This document shows, piece by piece, positions 44,057-52,778 of a stretch of DNA of 63,964 bases. This DNA comes from DATATB01 sp036268995 (GTDB lineage Bacteria; Planctomycetota; Planctomycetia; Pirellulales; PNKZ01). The position numbers were made by a program, and so were the translations under genes. The first letter of the stretch is position 1. Every line of letters begins with the position of its first letter. The DNA is taken from positions 1-63,964 of the forward strand of contig DATATB010000150.1 of the NCBI GenBank assembly GCA_036268995.1, read 5' to 3'. The notes below the pieces were generated by a model. That model did no database searches, was not told where the DNA came from, and saw only the letters and a list, made by a program, of their open reading frames with translations.

Positions 44057-45232
44057 CTATGTGTTGTAGTTCTTCACCACGTAGCGCGGATTCATTACGG
44101 CCGCGGCGCCGCGCTCGCTGGCCTTGTAGCGGACCACAACGTCCTGGCTGAACTCGGCCTCGCTGTTGACCGGAGCCTGGGTCACAGTGATGGGCCAGTT
44201 CTCCATGTAGGCAAAGGCCCGCTTGAAATCGCCGTGGAACCACCATTGCTTGGCCGACGACTCGGCCGTGCCGCCGGCGAGAATCCGCCGGTACAGCAAC
44301 CGGCTGCTCTGGAAGTTGTAGCCGGTCAGCGGATTGGCATACCGGGTGTGGACGCTGCCCGTCGAACTGGCGCTACTGACCGTGGCCACGTCGGTGGCGT
44401 TGAAAATCCGCGCCGCCGCGTGCAGATAAGCCGGCGTCACCAGCACCGTTTTGGCCTGCACCAGGATCGGTTCGCCCGTGTTGGGATCGAGCATGTCGGC
44501 GAACAATTGCTCGGAGGCGTCGACGCTGGTCCAATCGACCAGCTCGTTGCCGCTGATCACGTTCACCCACGGACTGCTGGTCTGGTAGGTGTTGTACGTG
44601 GTGCCGACCCACTTGTAGTTGTTCGTGGTGCCGATCGCCAGGTCCAGCAGCCGCTTCTCCTTGTCCAGGCCCAGGATCTCGCCGACTTCGGCGGCCCGGG
44701 TCAGCACCAGGTGCGTGCGATCGAAGAAGATCGCCTCGCGCGTCACCGGCACGATAAAGCCGCGCTTGGTCGTCGACGGCGTCTCGATGTAGTCCTCGCC
44801 GAAGCCCAAGCTCGGGTACGGCATGCCCGGCTGCACCGCCTGGATATCGTCGGCCACCCGGGCAATGCCGGGAATCTTCTCGCCGTCCAGCCGCGTGGGA
44901 ATCGTCTCCACCAGCTTGGACATGATGAAAGCCTCTTGCTGGTAGGCCTCCATGATCTTCGAGTAAATCACCTGGCCGGTGATGTTCAGGAACGCGGTGA
45001 CGTCCACGCCGTCGCCCGCCTCCAGCACGTTGACGCCGCCGGAAGCGTGGGGGTCCATCAGCCGCACCCACTCGTGGCCGTCGGGCACCAGCGCCTCGGC
45101 CAGGTCGCGGAGGCTGAACTCATCGGCCCGCACGTGCTTGTCGCGCAGAGCCTCGGCCAGGTGGGTCGTGGTTTTCTGCGGTCCGTCGAGTTCGTAGCGG
45201 CGTTTCACTTCGCGAGAATTGATCGTACCCAA
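44057..45232 (-). CDS. Phage major capsid protein (HK97-fold type)
   Basis: A 391-residue protein beginning MGTINSREVKRRYELDGPQK. The middle shows the typical order of HK97-type capsids: ITGQVIYSKIMEAYQQEAFI, DYIETPSTTKRGFIVPVTRE, FFDRTHLVLTRAAEVGEILG and KEKRLLDLAIGTTNNYKWVG. Later blocks are PILVQAKTVLVTPAYLHAAA and the C-terminal VVVRYKASERGAAAVMNPRY. Length and gene position after protease and decoration genes fit. Which subfamily it belongs to is not decided. Confidence 0.85.
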   Translation of the reverse strand: MGTINSREVKRRYELDGPQKTTTHLAEALRDKHVRADEFSLRDLAEALVPDGHEWVRLMDPHASGGVNVLEAGDGVDVTAFLNITGQVIYSKIMEAYQQEAFIMSKLVETIPTRLDGEKIPGIARVADDIQAVQPGMPYPSLGFGEDYIETPSTTKRGFIVPVTREAIFFDRTHLVLTRAAEVGEILGLDKEKRLLDLAIGTTNNYKWVGTTYNTYQTSSPWVNVISGNELVDWTSVDASEQLFADMLDPNTGEPILVQAKTVLVTPAYLHAAARIFNATDVATVSSASSTGSVHTRYANPLTGYNFQSSRLLYRRILAGGTAESSAKQWWFHGDFKRAFAYMENWPITVTQAPVNSEAEFSQDVVVRYKASERGAAAVMNPRYVVKNYNT

Positions 45233-45340
45233 GGTAGCAGCCTCCGCTTATGAAAGATCGAAAAGTTCGTACATGCGGCGTGCTTCGGCCGAATCGGCCG
45301 ACGAGCCGTGAAACAACATTGGTCGCTCGACGACGCGCGA

Positions 45341-45817
45341 TCAGGCGGGCGCGGCTTGCGGACCCCCGAAGAGCACCGAGCTGACGACGTCGACCAACAC
45401 CGTGGTCGACGCGGGGTTCACCCGGCTGGCGCAACGCCCGACGGCCAGGTCCGCCGCGCCCACCGCGGCCACTTGCTGGCTGGTCAGCACCGTCGCGCCA
45501 CTGGGTTGATCGGGCCCCAGAAGCTGGCCCACCTCGAACGTGGCGCTGCGGCAGTCGTATTCGAAGACCCCCGTCGTGGCCACGCGGATCGGGTCGGTGC
45601 CGCCGACGGGCGAACATTGCATGGCCACGCCGGCAAACAGCGAGTGAAACAACTGCTGATTGGCCGTGGCGCTCCCCTGGTTCGTCTGGTTGGCGGCCGA
45701 GTAGACGTGGTCGCTGCTCAGGTACACCAGGTCGCCGATCTCGATGAGCGTGCTGCCGTCGACCGACAGGACGACCGGATTGGTTTCTCCATATCTCCAC
45801 CGCATCACGTTCGACAT
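45341..45817 (-). CDS. Capsid decoration/stabilising protein
   Basis: A 158-residue protein beginning MSNVMRWRYGETNPVVLSVD. The pattern VVLSVDGSTLIEIGDLVYLS, SATANQQLFHSLFAGVAMQC and SATFEVGQLLGP is like DUF2190/lambda gpD-like decoration proteins. It lies directly before the capsid gene, where such proteins are found. Confidence 0.7.
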   Translation of the reverse strand: MSNVMRWRYGETNPVVLSVDGSTLIEIGDLVYLSSDHVYSAANQTNQGSATANQQLFHSLFAGVAMQCSPVGGTDPIRVATTGVFEYDCRSATFEVGQLLGPDQPSGATVLTSQQVAAVGAADLAVGRCASRVNPASTTVLVDVVSSVLFGGPQAAPA

Positions 45818-45907
45818 TGCATCACGCTCCTGTAGAAAGGCCGAATGTTAGAAAAAGACTCCACGCTGGCGGCCGCGCGGCGCAGGCGCCGCCGTCGCGT
45901 TTGCGGT

Positions 45908-46870
45908 TCAGTTACGAATCAAGCGGGCGAAGGTGCGAGCATCCGGCACTTCGGCCAGCAGCCGATCGGCCGGCATCTGGTCGCGCGACACCGGCCGGGC
46001 CGGGCCGCCGGCCGGCCACTGCCGCACCGACTGCACCAGCCGCGCTCGCTCTTCAACCAGGCACCGCATGTGCTTTTCGTCCGCAGCGCTCAGTAGCGCC
46101 TCGAAAAAGGCCTCGCTCACCACCGCCCGCGACCACGGATCCTGGCCATCGGGCAGCGGCAAGCTGTGCTCGGCGAGCAGCCGCAGGGCCAGGTCGCGCT
46201 TTTGCGACCCGACGCTTTGCGCCCGCAGCGAGTCCAGTTCGTTGTTCACCCGCGCCATTTGTTCGCGCAGCGGTCGCTCGATTTGCTCCAACAAATCGGG
46301 CCGCGCCGCGCGCAACTGCTCGAGCGTCAGCTCCGACGCGTGAACGGCCTGGCCACCGGCAGCGAGAAGCGGCAGGCCGGCGGTTTGCGACTCGAACAAG
46401 CCGCGCGTCGTGGCCGGATCGGCCACCAGGTCGACGCTCTGCACCTTGGTGATCGCTTCCACCACCATGCGCTGCCCGTCGCGCTTGACGCGGCCCTGCA
46501 CGTTGTGCGAAAAGCCCACGTTTTCCGGCTGGTGCTCCGCATCCCAGGTCAACTGGCCCGCCAGAGCATGCGCGGGGTTGAAATGCAAATCGGCGAACAA
46601 GCCCTCCCCCTCGCGCAGCGCCACGCCGCGGACCACGCCGATGCGGTCCTGGTAATCGCGCGGGCCTTCGGGCGAGCCCTTGGGATGATTGATGTTGACC
46701 TTGGCTCCCTCGTACAGGGCCACGGCGCCGGCCAGCGCGGCGGGCAAATAGCTGCGGCCGTTGCGCGATTGCAGACCCAGAATCTTCACGCCGCGGATCA
46801 CGCCCGCCTGGCGATCGACCCGCATCGTCACGCCGCGCGAGTCAACAAACTCTTGCAAGGTCTCGTGCAT
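45908..46870 (-). CDS. Prohead protease with scaffold region
   Basis: A 320-residue protein. The ATG at 46868-46870 has GAAGG about 9 nt upstream. Residues 1-160 resemble prohead/assemblin-type serine proteases: GVIRGVKILGLQSRNGRSYL, EGAKVNINHPKGSPEGPRDY (the His of NHP), and ENVGFSHNVQGRV with a Ser-His pair. The C-terminal half is charged and helical (LTLEQLRAARPDLLEQIERP), typical of an attached scaffold. A terminator-like leader precedes it. It removes the capsid scaffold during maturation. Confidence 0.82.
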   Translation of the reverse strand: MHETLQEFVDSRGVTMRVDRQAGVIRGVKILGLQSRNGRSYLPAALAGAVALYEGAKVNINHPKGSPEGPRDYQDRIGVVRGVALREGEGLFADLHFNPAHALAGQLTWDAEHQPENVGFSHNVQGRVKRDGQRMVVEAITKVQSVDLVADPATTRGLFESQTAGLPLLAAGGQAVHASELTLEQLRAARPDLLEQIERPLREQMARVNNELDSLRAQSVGSQKRDLALRLLAEHSLPLPDGQDPWSRAVVSEAFFEALLSAADEKHMRCLVEERARLVQSVRQWPAGGPARPVSRDQMPADRLLAEVPDARTFARLIRN

Positions 46871-46898
46871 GGATTGCATCCTTCGGATAGCTGGAAAC

Positions 46899-46990
46899 AA
46901 AAAAAGCCTGCGAATCACCACGGGTGGTGTTCCACAGGCTCGGGGCCGATACTCGCCGGCACATTTGTGCGGCGGGCTCGTCGCGATACC
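46899..46990 (-). promoter_or_regulatory. Structured leader/attenuator, copy 1
   Basis: Read on the minus strand: GGTATC-N4-CGAGCC (46985-46990 onward), a small stem, then AGTATC-N6-GAGCC, then a 36-nt two-tier hairpin (outer AGCCTG/CAGGCT at 46935-46940 and 46905-46910; inner CACCAC/GTGGTG), then seven T (46899-46905). This is a full intrinsic terminator, 28 nt before the protease start. Copy 2 at 57013-57097 has the same order, the same hairpin length and seven T. The upstream GAGCC-type copy could pair with the terminator's GGCT arm, giving an alternative fold. Confidence 0.75.
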
Positions 46991-47032
46991 AACAAGTTGT
47001 CTTGGCCGCCGCAGGTGCGGCTCGGCCGTTTC

Positions 47033-47215
47033 CTAACGCTCGGTCGTTTCCAGCCGCGTGTTCAGCCGCTGGATCGTGCCGTCCGAAATCACCAGCTCGA
47101 TGGCTGCCGTGCCATGAAATCCTTCTCGCAAGGCCTGCACCATCATGCCCTCCAGCGTTTGCCACGCACGGCTCAATCTCGCCTGGTTCGTGCCGCTGGT
47201 TTTCCGTTCCGTCAT
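47033..47215 (-). CDS. Small protein between portal and protease genes
   Basis: A 60-residue protein beginning MTERKTSGTNQARLSRAWQT, followed by LEGMMVQALREGFHGTAAIE and LVISDGTIQRLNTRLETTER. The helix then strand-turn-strand pattern (IELVISDGTIQRLNTRLE) looks real and recurs in phage clusters, but its function is not known to me. It lies 65 nt after the portal gene. Confidence 0.6.
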   Translation of the reverse strand: MTERKTSGTNQARLSRAWQTLEGMMVQALREGFHGTAAIELVISDGTIQRLNTRLETTER

Positions 47216-47279
47216 GGTGCACAGCATACAAGTGCGAGTGTCAAAAACCAAACAAAACTTTGGTCATTATTTCGTGTCG

Positions 47280-48665
47280 TTACTGCGGCGCCGCGACTCC
47301 ACTGCGTTTGGCGCCGGCCAGGTTCGTTTGTTCCTGGTCGTAGTCCAGGCCGCTGAGCTGGCTCCAGGTTTGCGGCGAAAGGATGCCCGAGTCGAATTCG
47401 ATGCTCAGAGCCTGGGCCGTTTGCAACATGTCACGCACGGCCAGCGATGGCGGCACCGCTTGGATCTCGACGTCGGTGAACGCCTCGTTGGCCAGCCGGC
47501 CGGCGCGGCAGGCGTTTTCGATCACGCGCCGCAAGATGGCCAGGTCGTCTTCAATCTGCTGCGCCTGCAATCGCTGAAACATGCGCACGGCCGGCCCTTC
47601 GGCCACCATCGTCGAGGCGTAGCTCCCGTTGCTCGCGTCGGCCGTGAGCATGAACTCGGGCATCACCAGCCGGCTGGCGATCGCCCGCAGCTCGGCTTGC
47701 AACACGGCCACGTAGCTGCCGGCGTCCAGGGCCGTGGCCGGAATTTCGTAGTCCACGTCGGCATGCGCGTCGAGAATCGTGCCCGGCGCGTACCGCTTGA
47801 AGAACGACGGCTGGCCGGTGGCGGGATTGGTCATCGTTACGTCGGCCTGCTGGCTGATGAACTGCTGCGTGGCCGTACGCGTGCCGTTGCGGTGTTTGCG
47901 GATCAGCGCGATGGCCGATTGAATCTCGGCCACCACGCTCATATTGCGCAGCAGCCGCTCGGCCCGGCGCAGGTTCTTGCGCACCGGGTAAAACAGCGGC
48001 AGGCCGCGGCGCACGTTGAAGTCGACGTTCGATTTGCGATGCTGAATCTCGTTGGCCGGCACCAGCGCGCCGTCGATGTAATAACCGCGCACGGTTTCCA
48101 CGTCGTCGCAGTCCGTCAGAATGCCAAAAGCCGCGGCCGGATCGTCGACCAGCTCCGGCGGCGTGCGCACCTGGTCGGGCTCGATAAAGCGCAGCTGCGT
48201 GCCGCCGTCGGCCGAGACAAACATCCGCACGAATGCCTCGCCGTCGCGGTCGCACCGCCGCACCAGCTCCTGCTGCCGCCGATGCCACCGGTTGGCGCGC
48301 AAGAACGACTCGAGCACGGCTTGCACGTCGGCCACCAGCGATTGCGGCGCGACGCCATGCTTCTTCAGCGTTGCCCGGTAACTGTGTCCCGGGCCGACGA
48401 TATAGTTGATGCGGTTCTCGTGCCCATTGATGGCGAACTCGTTGTTCACGGCCAGCGCGCGGCATTGGGCTCGAATCAAGGCCAGGTCCTGCTCGGTTGC
48501 GAATGCCGGCCGGCCCGCGTCACGCGTGCCTGGTCCGCTGCCCAGCGGAATCCACGACAAACCATCGTCATCGAAGTACGCGTCCATCGGATCAACGAAC
48601 CGGTTCGACAATTCGTCGCAGGCCTCTTGCAGCCGGCGCTCGAGCGCGGAAATCGTATCCACCAT
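47280..48665 (-). CDS. Phage portal protein
   Basis: A 461-residue protein. It carries features of phage portals: LAVNNEFAINGHENRINYIV, VLESFLRANRWHRRQQELVR, RCDRDGEAFVRMFVSADGGT, VRRGLPLFYPVRKNLRRAER, and a long C-terminal helical region. The order terminase, portal, protease, capsid matches tailed phages and gene-transfer agents. It forms the DNA channel at the head vertex. The protein ends with GLDYDQEQTNLAGAKRSGVA. Confidence 0.85.
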   Translation of the reverse strand: MVDTISALERRLQEACDELSNRFVDPMDAYFDDDGLSWIPLGSGPGTRDAGRPAFATEQDLALIRAQCRALAVNNEFAINGHENRINYIVGPGHSYRATLKKHGVAPQSLVADVQAVLESFLRANRWHRRQQELVRRCDRDGEAFVRMFVSADGGTQLRFIEPDQVRTPPELVDDPAAAFGILTDCDDVETVRGYYIDGALVPANEIQHRKSNVDFNVRRGLPLFYPVRKNLRRAERLLRNMSVVAEIQSAIALIRKHRNGTRTATQQFISQQADVTMTNPATGQPSFFKRYAPGTILDAHADVDYEIPATALDAGSYVAVLQAELRAIASRLVMPEFMLTADASNGSYASTMVAEGPAVRMFQRLQAQQIEDDLAILRRVIENACRAGRLANEAFTDVEIQAVPPSLAVRDMLQTAQALSIEFDSGILSPQTWSQLSGLDYDQEQTNLAGAKRSGVAAPQ

Positions 48666-48706
48666 GTTTTTCTCCTTTGCAAATTGGCTCTTTTTTCAGT
48701 TGTGGG

Positions 48707-50386
48707 TCAACGCGCTTGCAACGGCAGCCGGCTGCCCAGCCCATCGGCGGCACCCGGGCTGGCCATCATTTCGGCAGCCAGCCGCACGGCCATTTCGAAG
48801 GCATCCGGTCCGTCGTCGTGATCGCCCAGTGGAAAGTCGCGAAGCTGCTCGACGAGCAAAGCCGTGGCCGGCGACGCGGCTTTGAACCGCACTCGCCCCG
48901 CAGCCAGATACGGCCCGAGCCGGCGAATCCGCACCAGCTTGTTGACGTGGTTATTGATGGCCCAGGGCCGCACGCCCAATAACCCCTGCCGCTCGAACTC
49001 CGCCGTCATCGCGCCGGCCAGCAGCTCCTGGAACTGATTGGACTCGATGCCAAACGCGTCGGGCGTGAACTGCCGGTAACGCTCGACGGCGTCGGCCACG
49101 ATCTGCGCCGTCGGGCGGCGGGCCAGGTCGGCCTCGACATACAACGTCCCCTGCTCGTCCACCGCCAGCATCACCAGCGCCGAGTAATCGCCGCCGCGCG
49201 CGTCCTGGCCTTTGCTCGGATCGAGCGCCATGGTCTTCACCCGCGGGCGAGCCGGCCACTCGTCGAACCAGACCAGCGATTCGAAGTACGCGGCCGGCCA
49301 TTCGCACAGTTCCGGCGCAATCGGCGAGCTCTGCTTTTCGCGCTCGAACGCGCTGCGGCCGCTCTCGACGCGCATGCACATCAATGCGTACAGATCTTCG
49401 CGCTTGGGCCACAACAGCACCGCACCGCGATCCATCGCCGCCCGGTTCGCCTCGTAGAACTGCCGGGCACGCGCGGCTGCATCCGGCCGCTCGAGGTCGC
49501 AGTACAGGGTTTCCCATTGCTGCCACAGCAGCATGTCATCGGGCCAGCGCTCGATGGCCCGAAACGAGCGCGTGACCCAACCCGGCGTGCGGGCCAGTTC
49601 CATTGCCAGCGCGTCGCGATGCAGCGCCGTGGCCAAGTTCACCACGTTGGTGCGCGGCGCGCCTGCGCGCAGCAGCGTGCCGTTAAACCAATTGCGCGAG
49701 CGCTCGCGCAACGTGGCCGAGACCATGTGCTGGTCGTTTTGCAAATCATCGCAAATGATCAGCGACGGCCGATGCTGGCGCCAGCGGCGACCGCGAATGC
49801 GCTGGCCCGTGCCGTAGGCCTCGATCACCGCGCCATTGCCGAGCCCGACGAAATTTATGCGGCACAGCGGAGGCCGGGCCAGCACGTGGGCATAGTCTTG
49901 GGCCAGCAGCGCGTTGTCTCGCAGCTCGGCCTTGAGGTTCTCCAGGTGAGCGCAGGCTTGCGGCTTGGTATCGGAAACGATCCAGATATAGGGCTCGATG
50001 CCTTCCAGCGCCAGCCGCAGCGGCCAGGCCAGCGTGCCGAGCGTGCTTTTGGCGCTGCCGCGCGGCCCGATCAGGTTCAGCTTCGTGCCGCGGCACTGCT
50101 GCATCTGGCCGCACTGGTCTTCCATCCAGCGGTGCATCAACGAAGGTTCGAGCGCAAAGTGCCCGGGCAAGTACCGCGCCGCCCAGGCCAGCAGGCCGGC
50201 CGATTGCAACGTGGCGCCGGCCGCCGCGATGCGCCGGTCGAGCAAGTCGGCCAGTTGACGGACAAGGCTGCCGGCTTGCGGCTCCGGCACTTCGGTGAAT
50301 GCAATCCGCTGGTGATCGCCGCTGCGCGTCTGCTCGCGCTGGCGAGCGGCGGAATCAGGCACGGCGTCGGAGGCTCGCGAGGTCAT
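48707..50386 (-). CDS. Terminase large subunit
   Basis: A 559-residue packaging motor. The ATPase has Walker A GPRGSAKST (107-115), Walker B SLIICDDL (208-215) and the coupling motif region VVNLATALHRDALAMEL. The nuclease has D389 in MALDPSKGQDARGGDYSALV, E448 in FGIESNQFQELL and a third acidic cluster in DHDDGPDAFEMAVRLA near the C-terminus. All catalytic residues are present, so it is probably functional. It overlaps the small terminase gene by ATGA. Confidence 0.93.
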   Translation of the reverse strand: MTSRASDAVPDSAARQREQTRSGDHQRIAFTEVPEPQAGSLVRQLADLLDRRIAAAGATLQSAGLLAWAARYLPGHFALEPSLMHRWMEDQCGQMQQCRGTKLNLIGPRGSAKSTLGTLAWPLRLALEGIEPYIWIVSDTKPQACAHLENLKAELRDNALLAQDYAHVLARPPLCRINFVGLGNGAVIEAYGTGQRIRGRRWRQHRPSLIICDDLQNDQHMVSATLRERSRNWFNGTLLRAGAPRTNVVNLATALHRDALAMELARTPGWVTRSFRAIERWPDDMLLWQQWETLYCDLERPDAAARARQFYEANRAAMDRGAVLLWPKREDLYALMCMRVESGRSAFEREKQSSPIAPELCEWPAAYFESLVWFDEWPARPRVKTMALDPSKGQDARGGDYSALVMLAVDEQGTLYVEADLARRPTAQIVADAVERYRQFTPDAFGIESNQFQELLAGAMTAEFERQGLLGVRPWAINNHVNKLVRIRRLGPYLAAGRVRFKAASPATALLVEQLRDFPLGDHDDGPDAFEMAVRLAAEMMASPGAADGLGSRLPLQAR

Positions 50387-50826
50387 CCGGTTTCCAAGTG
50401 CGTGCCGAGCAGCTCAAGGCGGCCGAGCACGCGTTGCTGATCGTCGTGAAGCGGCAGTTCTTGCACAACGATTTCGGCAAACTGGCCCAGCAGTTCGACG
50501 ATCTGCTCGACCGAAATCGCGCCCGGCCGCCGCTGCGCGTAACGCTCTGGGTAGCGGCGTTCGAGCATCCAAGCCGCTGCCCGCCAGTACTGTTCCTTCT
50601 TGGCGGCCGCTTGGATATTGCGCAAATACAAGAGCTCGTGCTGCCCCTCGGATTGATCGAGCTGGGCCCCGAATTCGGGATCGCGCACGGCAGTATTGGT
50701 AATCGTCGCCGGCGAGCAGCCGACGTAGCGGGCAGCCAATCGCCGCGAACCCCCCATCGACAACACCGCGCAAATTTCCCGGCGCTTGGTATCGTCCAAC
50801 ACCGGACGTCGCCCACACTTCGCCAT
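50383..50826 (-). CDS. Terminase small subunit-like DNA-binding protein
   Basis: A 147-residue protein beginning MAKCGRRPVLDDTKRREICA. An N-terminal helix-turn-helix is clear (GSRRLAARYVGCSPATITNT), then helices with YWRAAAWMLERRYPERYAQR. This matches the small terminase, which recognises packaging DNA. It sits directly before and overlaps the large subunit gene. Confidence 0.8.
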   Translation of the reverse strand: MAKCGRRPVLDDTKRREICAVLSMGGSRRLAARYVGCSPATITNTAVRDPEFGAQLDQSEGQHELLYLRNIQAAAKKEQYWRAAAWMLERRYPERYAQRRPGAISVEQIVELLGQFAEIVVQELPLHDDQQRVLGRLELLGTHLETG

Positions 50827-50868
50827 CGTGTCTTCCAGTCACTCTTCGACGCGCTTAAATCTTTACTT

Positions 50869-50925
50869 GCACTTTTTACTTTTCACTTTTCACTCTTCAC
50901 TTTTCACTTCCTCCTCTCCTACGTA
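50869..50925. repeat. Heptamer repeat, single arm, TCACTTT flavour
   Basis: A run of TCACTTT/TCACTCT units between the small terminase and the ABC-GNAT gene. It encodes the C-terminal residues of the ABC-GNAT protein (EEEVKSEE on the minus strand). Confidence 0.85.
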
Positions 50926-52023
50926 TTCGAACGAGGCCACGCAGCGTCCACGCGAACTGCGGTAGTTGGGAATAAAGCGGTCGATTTGCTTCGAGCCGGT
51001 TTTCATCAGCCGCCGAGCACGCCACTTCGGCGAGCGGCGGCAATGCGCCACCAGCGCCGGATGGCTGGCCGTGACGTGCAAATGGTGGCCTTCGGCCTGG
51101 TGCCACTGGGCCACGGCTTCGGCCACGCGCATGCCAATGCCGATGCCTTGGAAGTCGGGCAAGGTGACGATGCGGCTAATCCGCCAGTGATTGCGGCGGC
51201 CGATCATCGACAGCGTGGCGCAAAACGCCACTGGCGTATTGCCCCACACCGCCAGAAAGCACCGCGCTCCGTAGCTCAAAGAGCCGCTTAGATAGTGATG
51301 ACGCGCAAACAGCCGCCACGCCGCATGCCGGCAACGAAACAATTCGAGCTCGATGGGCGGTCGCCGAAGACGCCTCCAGTGGCACTCGCGCGTCGCCATA
51401 TCGATGGTCCAATCGGGCGTCAGCCACTCCTCCACGTCGTAATGACACGTGACCGCCACGAAGCGGCAATCGAGCTCGTCGCCGCGCACTGCCTTGGCCA
51501 CAGCCGCCGAACCGATGCGGGCCACAGTCCGATCCACAACGCTCGTGAATTCGTCCATCGCCACCAGCGGCCGCTGGTCGGCAGCCGACGCGTTGCTCTG
51601 CTGGCGAGCGTCAATCGCCCGGGCCAGCAGCCGGGCCAGATCGCAGCGGAACTTTTCGCCCGTGCTGAGCACGCCGTAGGGTTTGACCCACGACGGCGGC
51701 GAGCTGAAGCCGACGGAAGTGAGCAGCCCGGTGATCGTCCGCATCGGCAGCTCGCCCAAGCAATCGACGACGGCCCGATCGGCCGGCCAGTCGGGCAATT
51801 GGTCAAAATCCGCCCCAAACAGCCGCCTGGCCAGCGTGCTCTTGCCGCTGCCCGACGGGCCGACGATCAGCCCCAAGCGCCAATCGCCGGCCAGGTCGGG
51901 CACTTCCACCCGCATCGTCTCGCTGGACTTTTCGGCCAGCGGCACATCGAACATGCCGCCCACCTGCCGCACGCGAAACGAATCGTGTACCGGACAGCTC
52001 AACTTGATTTCAATTTCAGACAT
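50890..52023 (-). CDS. ABC-type ATPase fused to GNAT acetyltransferase (COG2401-like)
   Basis: A 377-residue fusion. Residues 1-215 form an ABC ATPase: Walker A GPSGSGKST (55-63), signature LSTGEKFRCDLARLL (119-133), Walker B PLVAMDEFTSVVDR (152-165) and H-loop VTCHYDVEEW (191-200). Residues 225-368 form a GNAT domain with RIVTLPDFQGIGIGMRVAEA (284-303), the acyl-CoA loop, and HPALVAHCRRSPKW. No membrane partner is present, so it is not a transporter. Its place between ParB and terminase genes suggests it acts on DNA or packaging, perhaps as a Mom-like DNA-base modifier. The tail EEEVKSEE is repeat-derived. Confidence 0.85.
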   Translation of the reverse strand: MSEIEIKLSCPVHDSFRVRQVGGMFDVPLAEKSSETMRVEVPDLAGDWRLGLIVGPSGSGKSTLARRLFGADFDQLPDWPADRAVVDCLGELPMRTITGLLTSVGFSSPPSWVKPYGVLSTGEKFRCDLARLLARAIDARQQSNASAADQRPLVAMDEFTSVVDRTVARIGSAAVAKAVRGDELDCRFVAVTCHYDVEEWLTPDWTIDMATRECHWRRLRRPPIELELFRCRHAAWRLFARHHYLSGSLSYGARCFLAVWGNTPVAFCATLSMIGRRNHWRISRIVTLPDFQGIGIGMRVAEAVAQWHQAEGHHLHVTASHPALVAHCRRSPKWRARRLMKTGSKQIDRFIPNYRSSRGRCVASFEYVGEEEVKSEE

Positions 52024-52040
52024 GATTTGGGACCGATTTC

Positions 52041-52115
52041 GGGAGGGCGAGGCTCCTGCCGAGCCAAGGGGCTAGAATTGCGCCGCGCTCAGCTCGGCAG
52101 GAGCCTCGCCCTCCC
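52041..52115. repeat. Perfect 24-nt inverted repeat
   Basis: The arms 52041-52064 and 52092-52115 are exact reverse complements (beginning GGGAGGGCGAGG, ending CTGCCGAGC), with a 27-nt loop. It lies between the ParB-like gene and the ABC-GNAT gene and does not belong to the 7-nt repeat family. The arms are GC-rich. It could end transcription or be a mobile palindrome. Confidence 0.9.
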
Positions 52116-52130
52116 ATTTGCACGCTCCCT

Positions 52131-52679
52131 TTACAAGTTCAGCGGCTTGCACGCATAGCCTTCGGCGCTCAGCCGCTCGTAAAGCGTGCGCTGGTCGGCT
52201 TCGTCGCGGCATTCGATCACGAGCTGAAACACTTCGGGAATGTCGATCTCCGGCGCGTCGCGGTGGACGTCATCGCGCGGCGGTTCGGCCAGTTTGTCGA
52301 GCAACCGCTGCACGGCCGCGTTCTCGGTATCGACCTGCGCCACCAGATCGCTAAGCGCCGCGAAATTGGTTTCGGCCATCGCGGCCAGCGGATCGTGCAG
52401 CGCCAGCAGCTTGTCGGCTTCGGCGGCCGATACGTCGAGCACGAGCACGGGCACTTCCATCTCGGGCGTCAATTCGGCGCGCAAATGGCCGTCGATCAGC
52501 TCCAGCGTGCCGTCATCCAACGGGCGCACGAGCAGGGCGTCGGCGTAGCCGATTTCGGCCAGCACGCCCAGCATGGCGTCGCGCTGCCGCGAAGGGTGTG
52601 CTCGCCAGTTCTTGCTGCTGGGACGCAGCAGGCCCGCCTTCACTCGGCGAAACTCTCGAATCCGATCGCGGATCAACAT
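52131..52679 (-). CDS. ParB-like nuclease-domain protein
   Basis: A 182-residue protein. The ParB/Srx fold is visible: LLRPSSKNWRAHPSRQRDAM, LGVLAEIGYADALLVRPLDD, GTLELIDGHLRAEL and VPVLVLDVSAAEADKLLALH. It lacks the central helix-turn-helix of chromosomal ParB, so it is the short phage type, found with packaging and DNA-modification genes. The ATG (MLIRDRI) was chosen over an upstream GTG. It is directly upstream of the ABC-GNAT gene. Confidence 0.8.
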   Translation of the reverse strand: MLIRDRIREFRRVKAGLLRPSSKNWRAHPSRQRDAMLGVLAEIGYADALLVRPLDDGTLELIDGHLRAELTPEMEVPVLVLDVSAAEADKLLALHDPLAAMAETNFAALSDLVAQVDTENAAVQRLLDKLAEPPRDDVHRDAPEIDIPEVFQLVIECRDEADQRTLYERLSAEGYACKPLNL

Positions 52680-52696
52680 GGCAACCACCAGCGGGG

Positions 52697-52770
52697 AGAG
52701 TGAAAAGTGAATAGTGAAAAGTGGAAAGTGACGAACGCGGCGCGACTTCGTCTCGCTCCGCGCTCGTCAC
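52697..52770. repeat. Heptamer repeat, TCACTTT flavour, with hairpin end
   Basis: Five units stand in exact register (GTGAAAA GTGAATA GTGAAAA GTGGAAA GTGACGA, about 52700-52734). The last unit starts a 13-nt stem (52728-52740 with 52758-52770) that has one mismatch. Confidence 0.8.
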
Positions 52771-52778
52771 TCGGCGCT

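Noticed and set aside
50890..52023. ABC transporter ATP-binding protein
   Set aside because: There is no membrane partner, and the ATPase is fused to a GNAT domain in a packaging operon.
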